A DNA stretch of 11,248 nt from Nitrososphaerales archaeon TH5894 (GCA_014523485.1 JAATVK010000041.1:1-11248); one strand, 5' to 3'. Positions 1 through 7,363 are shown, counted from the first letter of the stretch. Made by a program: numbers and translations. The notes: generated from the sequence alone by a model not told the origin.

Positions 1-73
1 TTATCTGGTCGAATTCCTACAAGAAAAATTGGTGAATAGCTCGGTAGGAAGAAGTTATATTTACTATAAATAA
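1..73 (+). CDS. possible 3' end of an upstream gene (partial)
   Basis: The frame beginning at base 2 is open from the window edge and ends at a TAA at 71-73. It reads 23 codons, starting YLVEFLQEKL and ending SYIYYK, a plausible protein C-terminus. The frame beginning at base 1 is also open, for 12 codons (LSGRIPTRKIGE, stop at 37-39), so which one is real cannot be settled from so few codons. No family is recognisable. The remaining stretch to 303 is AT-rich spacer in which I see no gene. Confidence 0.3.
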   Translation, partial: YLVEFLQEKLVNSSVGRSYIYYK

Positions 74-303
74 AAATAGAACGATCATCTGTAATCTGGA
101 AATTTGAATAGAACATAATTGAACTACCACTATTATTTTAATGATATTATTTCAATATATTCTTACAGAAATACACAGTATACCAATATTCTCATTTAAA
201 AGGTGTTTATTTCAGTTTTTATCCCCAGTCTACAAATAAAATTTCAATACTAAATATTAAGATTTTACAGAAAGAATAAAAGAACAAACTAAACTATATA
301 GCT

Positions 304-672
304 ATGGATAATCATTCTAACCCTGACAAAAAAAATAATTTTGATAAAAACGATCCTTTTGGTATTGGAATAGTTTTCTGGCAAAAGTATGTTTCAAATT
401 TTCTTTCCATGTATAATCAGTTTATACAGGATACTCAAAGAATGAACCAGGTTTATCGTGAATCAGCAGAGATAACAAAGGAAATGGGAAGTCTATATCA
501 CGAGTTGGCCCAACGCATAGAAAAGATGAATAAACTTTATCGTGAATCAACAGAGATAACAGAACGAATGAGTAAATATTGGTTAGACAACATATGGAAA
601 TCACTCCTACCAGTTAAAGAAAAAGATCAAAATGAAAGAGAACAAGGAGAGCAAGAAAAAAAAGGAAAATAA
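304..672 (+). CDS. small coiled-coil protein of four to five 14-residue repeats
   Basis: A 122-residue soluble protein of unknown function. Residues 1-20 are polar and Asn/Asp/Lys-rich. A helical region runs from about 21 to 102, and the tail (103-122) is highly charged. Tandem 14-residue units start near residues 33, 47, 61, 75 and, partly, 89. Each has an aromatic at its fifth position (Y37, Y51, Y65, Y79, W93) and a hydrophobic first position (F33, M47, M61, M75, M89). Units 47-60 and 75-88 are near copies: both carry YRES followed by EIT. A period of 14 is two heptads, so a regular coiled-coil rod with an aromatic ladder is expected. There is no signal peptide or membrane helix. The ATG is the natural start, but no clear ribosome site is seen and the nearest box A (about 251-259) is weak. 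The helical amphipathic character recalls phasin or PhaE-like proteins of polyhydroxyalkanoate granules, but there is no synthase nearby, so that is only a possibility. It is convergent with the 738-1340 gene. Confidence 0.7.
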   Translation: MDNHSNPDKKNNFDKNDPFGIGIVFWQKYVSNFLSMYNQFIQDTQRMNQVYRESAEITKEMGSLYHELAQRIEKMNKLYRESTEITERMSKYWLDNIWKSLLPVKEKDQNEREQGEQEKKGK

Positions 673-699
673 AAAGTATATGAAATTATAAATAAAATG

Positions 700-729
700 A
701 AAAAATAGATAAACAATGTTCTAATTGTT
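700..729 (-). terminator. hairpin plus T-tract terminator for the PsbP-like gene 738-1340
   Basis: A perfect 6-bp inverted repeat, AACAAT (712-717) and ATTGTT (724-729), has a 6-base loop. On the minus strand it is followed by a T-rich tract (complement of the A-run at about 700-706). This lies just downstream of the 738 stop and between two convergent genes, so it could also help end the 304-672 transcript. Archaeal termination often needs only the T-tract. Confidence 0.45.
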
Positions 730-737
730 ATAAAATA

Positions 738-1340
738 TCACTCAAAAATATTAAACGAGTTTATCATTTTCTGAATTAAACTCGAATATTCATAATATTT
801 GTCCGGTGTAGTACCGAAAGAAAGAACATAAACTAGGTTGCCATCTGAAATTATATTATGATTCATTATCAATTTGATCCTTAATGGGTCTTCTCCTGCT
901 ATGTATGAATAAGAGAGTTTTATTCCATTGTGGTTATCGATCTTTGTTAAATTATTAGAAATAAGTTGAAAATCTTTATATTCATTTTTGAATTCATTTA
1001 GAGCATTGTCAACATAGTCATTGAATGTTATATTCTCCTGTAATTTGTTAATGCTAATAAGAAATTCTTCTTGTAATAGATCCTGAGATCCTTCAAAAGG
1101 TGATTTAATCTCTATAGTACTGGAAGTATTCTCTAACTCTGGATGGACTCTCTTCTCAATAAGCTCCCAAGTCGAGGGATACTTTATCGAAAAATTAAGT
1201 TTTGAATTGTTATATGGTAGAAGTGAATCAGAGTCATCAATTGCAAAGGCCGCAGTAGTATTTAAATTTGCTATATTTATTAGGTAAAACATCATTGTTA
1301 TCATTATTATACTGAAAAAAAAAATAACCATTAACTTCAT
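738..1340 (-). CDS. secreted PsbP-like protein
   Basis: A 200-residue exported protein resembling the PsbP-like/DUF1795-type small secreted proteins that are common and multicopy in Nitrososphaeria. Residues 1-33 form a long hydrophobic signal sequence ending in AFA before IDD, so cleavage after residue 33 is likely. The mature domain begins with the hallmark segment NFSIKYPSTWE (about 49-59), where the family typically has a Tyr-Pro-x-x-Trp turn, and ends with an amphipathic helix and strand, KMINSFNIFE (191-200). Four N-x-S/T sequons (N44, N71, N103, N130) suit a glycosylated surface protein. The start is backed by a box A on the minus strand about 27 bp upstream. A distant paralogue lies at 7521-8093; both share the fold landmarks but little sequence. 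The role is unknown: in plants PsbP serves photosystem II, whereas archaeal members have no established function. Confidence 0.8.
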   Translation of the reverse strand: MKLMVIFFFSIIMITMMFYLINIANLNTTAAFAIDDSDSLLPYNNSKLNFSIKYPSTWELIEKRVHPELENTSSTIEIKSPFEGSQDLLQEEFLISINKLQENITFNDYVDNALNEFKNEYKDFQLISNNLTKIDNHNGIKLSYSYIAGEDPLRIKLIMNHNIISDGNLVYVLSFGTTPDKYYEYSSLIQKMINSFNIFE

Positions 1341-1362
1341 TATTGAAAATAGACCATGCCTT

Positions 1363-1372
1363 TATTTATAAT
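1363..1372 (-). promoter_or_regulatory. box A promoter of the 738-1340 gene
   Basis: Minus-strand ATTATAAATA matches an archaeal TATA element. Its centre is about 27 bp upstream of the ATG at 1340, which places transcription start at or next to the start codon, so the mRNA would be essentially leaderless. This agrees with the absence of a Shine-Dalgarno sequence there. Confidence 0.5.
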
Positions 1373-2777
1373 AACTTATTGTTTTTATAATAAATGAAAT
1401 AATTTTTTTTCTAATAAAATAATGTAACTTCCTTTTTTTAGGTGTTGAGTAATATTAATTTAGAAGATTGTTAAAAATGGATTTATAAAAAATAAGCATA
1501 AAATAATTGATCTAGATGACATAATAAAAACGGCTGTTGGCATAATTAATAATAATCATGATAATATTATTATTAAAATAAAATAATAGATACGGAAAGT
1601 TAGAGTGTTACGAAAGATTGAGCAAAAATTAGATAGACAATATGTTATTTTGAGGATTTCTCAAGATGAATTTTAATAATTAGTTTACAAAAGATATCTC
1701 TTTAATCCAAAATATATCTATTTATAATCAGACAAATCGCAGAGAAGTTTAAATATTATTAACTACTAATGTTTATATCTCGAATAAATAAATATTTAAT
1801 AAATGTAACCAATTATTATTGTTTTAATTCTTGTTATTGATTTGCAATCAAGGCTAGTATTAATCTTCATAACAAAAATAAAGTGACTGGATTGAGTTAT
1901 ATACGAATTAATTTCTGTATATGAAATAAACATTATAAAAAAGATCAAATTATTAGAGATGATCTCAAAAAATAATACTATACTCTCAATTCTCCAGGAT
2001 TTTTAGAATTAATCATTGTATTGATTTCACCAACTCTATTTCCTAGTAAAAGGTTATGTAGAATCTCATTTTGTCAAATTACATAAAGATTTAACATTAT
2101 TATTATAGCTGTTCTTAAATTACTATATGTTGATAAATTATTTGTTACTCTTTTAATATTTTATTCAGGTCATTAATGTCTTCATATTGGCTACTTAATA
2201 ATATATCAATTATTGATTTTATTTTTAATATATCCAGTTCATCTATTCCCTATGATAATAGAATTTTTCATAAACTGTCCGATTAATACTTGAGAACACA
2301 ACAACAACTATTCTAAAACTAGGGAGTAAAATATTGTTGCATGAATAAGTACATCTTAACCATAAAAATGATTCTATAATTATAAATATTTAATATTAAT
2401 TTTTACGAAAGTTTTATCTAAATACTTATAATGTATAAAAGGCTAATATCGATAATGCTCCGAAAATATTCATTATACTCCTTTTATCTTGCTCTTAAAC
2501 TGAGAATCTTTCGATTAACTCGAAGAAAACAAAATCAGCCATATACCTTGTCCTCATAGAAGGGTTACAAGTAATACACCTATTATTTTTTTGAGTTAAA
2601 CTTGATTATTTATTATAAATTATACATAGCTGACTTTATTAATTTGTTTTTCCTAATATGTGATAAATTAAATCATGTAATAGGAAAGTTAGGAATGGGA
2701 GAATTTTATGATATTATTTTATTAATTAAAAATAATAATTATAATCGTTAAATGATATTCTTGCTATCTATCTCTAT
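1373..2777. other. 1.4 kb AT-rich intergenic region with no convincing gene
   Basis: No frame on either strand holds a start-to-stop ORF that looks coding. Short protein-like stretches broken by stops occur at 1464-1676 (+), about 1979-2075 (-) and about 2145-2250 (-); see findings. Small dyads seen are GAGAT/ATCTC (1956-1966, one-base spacer, with flanking TT/AA also matching) and TTCGA/TCGAA (2510-2524, five-base loop). The 3' part must hold the promoter of the protease gene at 2778, but I see no strong box A at the expected distance, only a weak match around 2746-2755. Confidence 0.6.
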
Positions 2778-3947
2778 ATGTCTTTGCAAATTTTTACGAT
2801 AAAAAAAATCCCTATTAAATTACATTTTACACTTATTATTGTTTTTTTTCTTATATCTTGGACTTTGGCAACAGGGTTCATGCCATACTATTATCCCAAT
2901 CTAACTACTTTACAATATTGGAGTATGGGGGTAATGGGTGCAATAATATTATTTGTTTCTATATTACTTCATGAATTATCTCATTCACTTTTATCAATTC
3001 GATATGGTATTCATGTCAATCAGATACTTCTTTTTATTTTTGGTGGGATCTCTGATATAAAAGATGAGACAAAAGAGTTTAAAAAGGAATTTAAAATAGC
3101 TATCGTTGGTCCATTAACAAGTTATGCGTTATCTGGATTATTCTGGATTTTTTTTATTATAGTTTCTTATATTAATGATACTCAACAAAATATTGGAAAT
3201 TATCTCAATTCTATAGAGGGGATTTTATTGTATAGTAGCATGGTTAATCTACTAATTGGGAGTTTCAATTTGATACCAGCATTTCCATTAGATGGTGGAC
3301 GAATGTTAAGAGCTGGATTAACAAAATGGAAAAAAGATTTTGATTTAGCAACTAATATAGCTTCGAAAATAGGCATAGCGATATCCTTTGGAATTATTGG
3401 ATTGGGATTTGTTGCCATAGTAAGAGGATCATTTTTAGGTGGATTCTGGTTAATAATAATTGGTTGGTTCCTTAATAGCGGTGCTCAAACGTATTTAGAT
3501 CAGAACGAATTATCAACAAGGGTTAAAGGTATAAAGTTAAAGGAAATAATGAATAAAAATTTCGTAGCGGTCAAACCAGATTTAAAATTGTCTGACTTAA
3601 TTAAAGATTATTTTAATATTTATTGGAAAAGTGCATTTCCTGTAATAAATGATGATAATCAACTTGTTGGAATGATTACAACTGATGCTATATCTAAAAT
3701 AGATAGGATAGAAATTGAAAATAAAAAAGTCAATGATATAATGATACCAGTCTCACAACTAATAGTAATGAGCCCAGATAAGGAAGTCAACGATGCATTA
3801 AACCAATTATTTAGAAAAGGAATGAGTAGGATATTTATTGTAGATAGACAGTCACAATTAATTGGATTAGTTAGCAAGTCTGATATACTCAATATAGCTC
3901 AAGAAAGAAAAGAATTTTTACAATCTTCAAAAAAATGGAATTACTAG
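2778..3947 (+). CDS. membrane M50 (site-2-type) metalloprotease with CBS pair
   Basis: A 389-residue integral membrane zinc protease that would cut substrates within or beside the membrane (regulated intramembrane proteolysis family, SpoIVFB/S2P group). The zinc motif HELSH is at residues 65-69 inside a membrane helix. The third zinc ligand motif, NLIPAFPLDGGR, spans 164-175, with Asp172 as the ligand. The conserved FGG turn is at 88-90. About six hydrophobic segments are visible (roughly 10-32, 48-72, 107-131, 146-170, 196-216, 221-236). Two CBS domains follow, roughly 254-309 and 318-377; such pairs usually bind adenine nucleotides and gate activity. All catalytic residues are present and the length is typical of M50 proteins with CBS tails. 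It starts at ATG with no Shine-Dalgarno. It is convergent with the kinase/regulator operon. The substrate is unknown; an anti-sigma-like target is unlikely in an archaeon. Confidence 0.93.
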   Translation: MSLQIFTIKKIPIKLHFTLIIVFFLISWTLATGFMPYYYPNLTTLQYWSMGVMGAIILFVSILLHELSHSLLSIRYGIHVNQILLFIFGGISDIKDETKEFKKEFKIAIVGPLTSYALSGLFWIFFIIVSYINDTQQNIGNYLNSIEGILLYSSMVNLLIGSFNLIPAFPLDGGRMLRAGLTKWKKDFDLATNIASKIGIAISFGIIGLGFVAIVRGSFLGGFWLIIIGWFLNSGAQTYLDQNELSTRVKGIKLKEIMNKNFVAVKPDLKLSDLIKDYFNIYWKSAFPVINDDNQLVGMITTDAISKIDRIEIENKKVNDIMIPVSQLIVMSPDKEVNDALNQLFRKGMSRIFIVDRQSQLIGLVSKSDILNIAQERKEFLQSSKKWNY

Positions 3948-3982
3948 TATAATATAAGCAATTAATAAAGTGAGGTTATATT

Positions 3983-3996
3983 TAGTTTCAAAACTA
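3983..3996. repeat. perfect short inverted repeat between convergent genes
   Basis: TAGTT and AACTA flank TCAA, giving a 5-bp stem with a tetraloop (or a TAGTTT/AAACTA dyad around CA). It lies 36 bp after the protease stop and before the end of the minus-strand operon. It may take part in ending or protecting the protease mRNA. No T-run follows on the plus strand, so it is not a classical terminator. Confidence 0.3.
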
Positions 3997-4012
3997 TACC
4001 ATGATTCTTATT

Positions 4013-4022
4013 AAAAATAAAG
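4013..4022 (-). terminator. T-rich terminator of the kinase-regulator operon
   Basis: On the minus strand, TTTATTTTTA occurs about 20 bases past the response regulator stop at 4043. Archaeal RNA polymerase terminates at such T-tracts. The run is short (five T), so the assignment is tentative. Confidence 0.35.
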
Positions 4023-4042
4023 TTTTATCTCCATATTATAAA

Positions 4043-4441
4043 TCACTTCAGCATTAGACCATTAATTTTTTGAACCAGATCATCAGTTTTGATTGGTTTT
4101 TGAATAAAATATTCTTCCCCGATTTTCTCGCTTAAAAGAAACCGTGCTTTTCTGAATTCTTCATAAAACAATTCACTAGCTGTTAAAAAGCAGATCTTGA
4201 CTTGTGGATCTTTCTCCCTTATCTTGTTATATAATTCAAATCCGTCCATATTTGGCATTTTTATATCTAGAATTACTAAATGGTAAAAATTACTCTTGTA
4301 AGAGTTTAATGCTAAAATAGGATCATTAAAGGACTCTATGTAGAAGTCATAATTTTCTAGTGCATTAGTTAATGCATAAGTTATATCAACTTCATTGTCT
4401 ACTAAAAGTATTTTTTTTACATTCGTTATTTTACATCTCAC
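4043..4441 (-). CDS. single-domain response regulator (receiver)
   Basis: A 132-residue stand-alone receiver domain with no DNA-binding output. The phospho-acceptor is Asp59 (VILDIKMPNMDGF), the switch Thr is Thr87 (FLTAS), and the conserved Lys is Lys115 (QKP). In the acidic pocket the usual second Asp of the DD pair is Asn: LLVDNE, Asp15-Asn16-Glu17. This may change metal binding but is tolerated in some receivers. The start codon is GTG at 4441, since no ATG exists in this frame. It overlaps the kinase stop codon in GTGA (4441-4438), so translation is probably coupled and the kinase is the natural phosphodonor. Without an output domain it probably acts as a phosphorelay intermediate or by protein contact. 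It resembles the receiver part of the 10170 gene in layout (LDI-K/R-M, hydrophobic-TA, KP). Confidence 0.9.
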   Translation of the reverse strand: MRCKITNVKKILLVDNEVDITYALTNALENYDFYIESFNDPILALNSYKSNFYHLVILDIKMPNMDGFELYNKIREKDPQVKICFLTASELFYEEFRKARFLLSEKIGEEYFIQKPIKTDDLVQKINGLMLK

Positions 4442-6372
4442 TCTCCATTCTCAATTGTTTTGGTAGGTATCCATAGAGGTAAAGTAAAATAAAATGTAGA
4501 TCCGTTATTTCCAGAATTGTTTTCTCCCTCCATTATACCACCATGAGCTTCTATTATATTCTTGGATATAAAGAGACCAAGCCCAGTACCTTGTTCAGAT
4601 TTAGTCGCAAATTTATTAAATAATTGTGGCAAGATATCAGGATCTATTCCTGTTCCACTATCTTTTATACTAACCATAATTTCCTCATTTTCTTTTATTT
4701 TTTTTGTTTTAATAATTATATCTCCTTCTTTAGTGAATTTAAGAGCGTTATCCAGTAAATTAGAAAGTACCTGAGTAACCCTTCCCTTATCTGCATTAAC
4801 AAAAATATTCTCTTTGCTAGGGTAATACACTATTCTAATTTGATCACTTCCGTATCTTTTTTTGCTTATTATCTCTTTATAATCATTTACTACGTTTTCT
4901 ATTATCTCATTTAACTCAACAATTTCTTTATTTAATTTAAGTGTTTGAGATTCTATCTTGGTTACATCTAGTATATCTTCTGTAAGTCGATATAATCTGT
5001 AACAATTTCTTAGAATGACTTGAAGGAATTCTTGCTTTTTCTCGTTTTCTTTCGATAGGGTCTTTTGTGCTTTATTTTCTTTCTCGATTTTACTATAAAG
5101 TAATTCAGTAAGGGTAATAATAGGTACAATTGGAGTTCGAAGCTCATGCGCTGTTATGTTTATAAAGTCCCTTTGGATTTTACTTTGTAGACTCAACTTT
5201 TCATTAGCTACAAGAAGGTTTTGGTTAGACTCTTCTAATGCCTCTTCTTTTTCTTTTAAGTTTGACATGGCATTTTCAATTTTTTCAGTCCTTTCCTTTA
5301 CAAGCTCATTTAAATGAGTGTTGGTATTGGATATATTATTTCTCATTACGTCTAGTTGTTTAGCTAATTCTTCAATCTCCTGAGGACCTTTTATATCAAT
5401 TTTGGTATCATATTTTCCATGAGCTACCTCATTCATTATATCTCTTAATTTTTGAATTGGTTTTGAAACAGAATTACCTAGAAATTTTGATGTAATTATT
5501 ATAGCAATTCCGACCAAAATTCCACTTAAAATGGTTACATATTTTAAGTTTTCAAGAGGTGTAAATGCTTCAACTTTATCCATTTTTACAACCAAACCCC
5601 ATCCTAAATTTTCTAAATATCTTGTTACAGCCAAAACATCTACTCCACGGTAATCTTTTGCATCTGAGAAAATTTTCTCATTTTTTAATAATGATTGAAT
5701 TATCGGAGTATCTACTTTATCTTTACTTACTGTCAAATTCAAAGACGCATTTGGAGCAAATCTTAATGGATTAATAATAAGAGCATCACCATTACCATCC
5801 TTCTTTACTAAATTAATTTCACCTGTCGCTACTTGTTCTTCAAACACCTTAAACATAGATAGTAAATCTCCTAAGTTATAAAATATGGTTACTACACCCA
5901 ATAATTTATTATTAAGTATAAGTGGACCAGTTAAATATGATTTAAGTGTCTGACCCATATCCTTATACAAAATAGTTACATTATTTTGTTTTTTTCCTTC
6001 AATAAAATATGTATCATTTGTATGAAGTGTACCAAGATATGTATCATTGGTAGAAGCAACCACTCTACCAGCTAAATCTAATATTATTATGTCTTCAAAC
6101 CTCGTAATTTCAGGTTTTATAGCATTAAGTATTTCATTCATAATTTTCTGTGATGAGAGTTTATTATCATTACTACTACTATTATTGTTATACTTATCTA
6201 ATTCTACCTTAAGTTGATATCTGCTAGAAACTAAGTTTAATTTTTCATTATTCTGTTCAAAAACATCTTGAAAATTTTTTTCTTTTAATTTAGCTACAAT
6301 TTCAAGTTTCTTCAAGATTTCAGATTTGATTGTTTGTTCCATTTCTAAATAAGTAAAAATTCCAAATATCAT
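4438..6372 (-). CDS. sensor histidine kinase (Cache-HAMP-HisKA-HATPase), N-terminus disrupted
   Basis: A 644-residue membrane sensor kinase. Residues about 15-270 form an extracytoplasmic sensory region of Cache type. A membrane helix lies at about 277-297, HAMP at about 297-350, and a coiled-coil linker at about 352-400. The dimerisation/phospho-acceptor domain carries His409 in AHELRTP. The ATPase domain has the N box with Asn538 and Asn542 (NLLDNALKFT), G1 DSGTGI at 571-576, an F box near Phe585/Phe588 and G2 GTGLGL at 595-600. All catalytic boxes are intact. As read from the ATG at 6372 it begins mid-way through the first membrane helix; the missing 19 codons lie just upstream in another frame (see 6373-6428). 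It overlaps the response regulator by GTGA, so the two form an operon. The ligand is unknown; Cache domains generally bind small molecules. Confidence 0.92.
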   Translation of the reverse strand: MIFGIFTYLEMEQTIKSEILKKLEIVAKLKEKNFQDVFEQNNEKLNLVSSRYQLKVELDKYNNNSSSNDNKLSSQKIMNEILNAIKPEITRFEDIIILDLAGRVVASTNDTYLGTLHTNDTYFIEGKKQNNVTILYKDMGQTLKSYLTGPLILNNKLLGVVTIFYNLGDLLSMFKVFEEQVATGEINLVKKDGNGDALIINPLRFAPNASLNLTVSKDKVDTPIIQSLLKNEKIFSDAKDYRGVDVLAVTRYLENLGWGLVVKMDKVEAFTPLENLKYVTILSGILVGIAIIITSKFLGNSVSKPIQKLRDIMNEVAHGKYDTKIDIKGPQEIEELAKQLDVMRNNISNTNTHLNELVKERTEKIENAMSNLKEKEEALEESNQNLLVANEKLSLQSKIQRDFINITAHELRTPIVPIITLTELLYSKIEKENKAQKTLSKENEKKQEFLQVILRNCYRLYRLTEDILDVTKIESQTLKLNKEIVELNEIIENVVNDYKEIISKKRYGSDQIRIVYYPSKENIFVNADKGRVTQVLSNLLDNALKFTKEGDIIIKTKKIKENEEIMVSIKDSGTGIDPDILPQLFNKFATKSEQGTGLGLFISKNIIEAHGGIMEGENNSGNNGSTFYFTLPLWIPTKTIENGE

Positions 6373-6428
6373 TAATGGAATTAAAGATATTATTAAAAAA
6401 AAATTATCAGTTTAGATCCTATTTTCAT
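6373..6428 (-). pseudogene. frameshifted 5' end of the histidine kinase gene
   Basis: Reading from the minus-strand ATG at 6428 gives MKIGSKLIIFF and then a TAA stop. Adding one base to the run of nine T (plus-strand A at 6395-6403) gives MKIGSKLIIFFLIISLIPL, which joins exactly in frame to MIFGIFTYLE at 6372. That product is a classic first membrane helix with a basic N-terminus, as a Cache kinase needs. The ATG at 6428 also has a good ribosome site, which the 6372 ATG lacks. I infer that the full gene is 4438-6428 with a single-base loss, either real or an assembly/sequencing error at the homopolymer. Confidence 0.8.
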
Positions 6429-6433
6429 GGGTT

Positions 6434-6471
6434 ACCTCAGCGAGTTTTGTATATTAAATTTAATATAAAAA
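6434..6471 (-). promoter_or_regulatory. ribosome site and box A for the kinase operon
   Basis: Minus-strand GAGGT (6438-6434) sits five bases before the ATG at 6428, a good match to the archaeal anti-Shine-Dalgarno. Further upstream, minus-strand TTTATATTA (6471-6463) is a box A candidate; start of transcription about 26 bp later, near 6441, would leave a short leader that includes the GAGGT. Both point to 6428, not 6372, as the original start. Confidence 0.55.
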
Positions 6472-7184
6472 TTTATTGTTTTTAACGCTTGATAAATCTA
6501 TGTTTCAAAATATATACCGCCAAAGGGAGCGATTATTAGTTGATCTTTATTATTTGAGAATTAGTATAGATCTATAAATAATTGAAAAATAATACGACTA
6601 AAAATTCATTATTTGTCGTTATTAATAATATATTTTAAAAATTTTTTTACGATCTTCTATTTATAAAAAATACTTGACTGAAAGCTAATGGATTTCATAG
6701 GTCATAATGATTAGCTATTCATTAGGAGGTTACGATAGATGATTATCTAAAAAAGCTAAGATGAACTTCGAATGTAAAAAATTGCTGATATGATGATACG
6801 GAATTCAGAATTAAAATTAATGGAGATAAAAAAAAATTATTTTTTGAAAGAATTTCACAAATTGATGAGTGAATATTAGTGGTATACCTTTTTTATTAGT
6901 TTATTACTCTTTTATCATTTAAAAAAGCAAATTCTATCTATTGTGTCTAATTAAATATAGTATTAAATTTAATTAATATTACTAGTAAAGTTTACAAAAT
7001 TTCATTTTTTGTCCTAATAGAAGATACTAACCTCTATATTCATAAAAAATCTTAATAATTATTTTTATAATAGAAACCAAAAATTAATATAATAATTATA
7101 TCAAGGAAAAAAATTTTTAAACCATGATTTTAGTTAAAAAGTAATGAACCGTAAAGTACCTTGTCTATACTTTTTTGTACGAAC
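6472..7184. other. AT-rich intergenic region, no convincing gene
   Basis: The stretch of about 700 bases contains a 12-bp palindrome TATAGATCTATA (6565-6576) and a strong AGGAGGT ribosome-site-like motif (about 6722-6728) followed by an ATG that meets a stop after three codons. There is also a possible 29-codon ORF at 6790-6879 (+) beginning MMIRNSELKL. None is supported well enough to call a gene. From 6880 to 7184 I see nothing beyond AT-rich sequence. Confidence 0.55.
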
Positions 7185-7210
7185 AAATAAATAATTGCAT
7201 TTATTTATTT
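7185..7210. repeat. perfect 10-bp inverted repeat with 6-base loop
   Basis: AAATAAATAA (7185-7194) and TTATTTATTT (7201-7210) are exact reverse complements around TTGCAT. The dyad ends six bases before the ATG at 7217. It could be an operator overlapping the promoter or a 5' hairpin. It is composed only of A and T in its arms, so chance occurrence in this background is not excluded. Confidence 0.4.
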
Positions 7211-7216
7211 AATGGA

Positions 7217-7357
7217 ATGCGGAGGAAAAAACTATTAAAATTAACTATGACTGCTTCTGATTGGAATTCCTTAGAATTAGATAATCTAGCAGAGAATGAT
7301 CCTTTCGATGACCTAATCAATGACATATCAAAAAAAATAAAAAAGAAAAATAAATAA
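7217..7357 (+). CDS. possible small charged protein (46 residues)
   Basis: A hypothetical short ORF. The frame stays open upstream to a TTG at 7175, but that part runs through the A/T inverted repeat (7185-7210) and encodes low-complexity sequence, so I prefer the ATG at 7217; another ATG is at 7247 (36 residues). The product has a basic start (MRRKKLLK), an acidic centre (DWNSLELDNLAENDPFDD) and a Lys-rich tail. No membrane helix, zinc motif or known domain is visible. A GGAGG at 7221-7225 is inside the frame and too far from 7247 to act as its ribosome site. T-runs directly after the stop suggest a real transcript end. Whether it is translated is unclear. Confidence 0.4.
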   Translation: MRRKKLLKLTMTASDWNSLELDNLAENDPFDDLINDISKKIKKKNK

Positions 7358-7363
7358 TTATAA

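Noticed and set aside
422..604. Minus-strand ORF inside the coiled-coil gene
   Set aside because: It is the shadow of the repetitive plus-strand gene; its own internal repeat simply mirrors the 14-residue repeat, and it has no promoter or ribosome site.
1770..1985. Minus-strand open frame of about 70 codons without an early ATG (MFISYTEINS onward)
   Set aside because: Only about 45 codons follow its first ATG; composition is typical of translated A/T-rich spacer, with no domain, promoter or ribosome site.
3200..3892. Two minus-strand ORFs (3200-3418 and 3659-3892) within the protease gene
   Set aside because: The plus-strand frame has intact M50 and CBS motifs throughout; these are antisense shadows.
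4562..5774. Two plus-strand ORFs (4562-4774 and 5565-5774) within the kinase gene
   Set aside because: They lie antisense to intact ATPase and Cache regions and have no independent support.
6565..6576. 12-bp palindrome TATAGATCTATA
   Set aside because: It is mostly A/T, is not placed near a gene start, and perfect dyads of this size are expected several times by chance in 11 kb of such composition.
7175..7216. TTG-initiated N-terminal extension of the small ORF
   Set aside because: It runs through a perfect A/T inverted repeat and gives low-complexity residues; two better ATG starts exist downstream.
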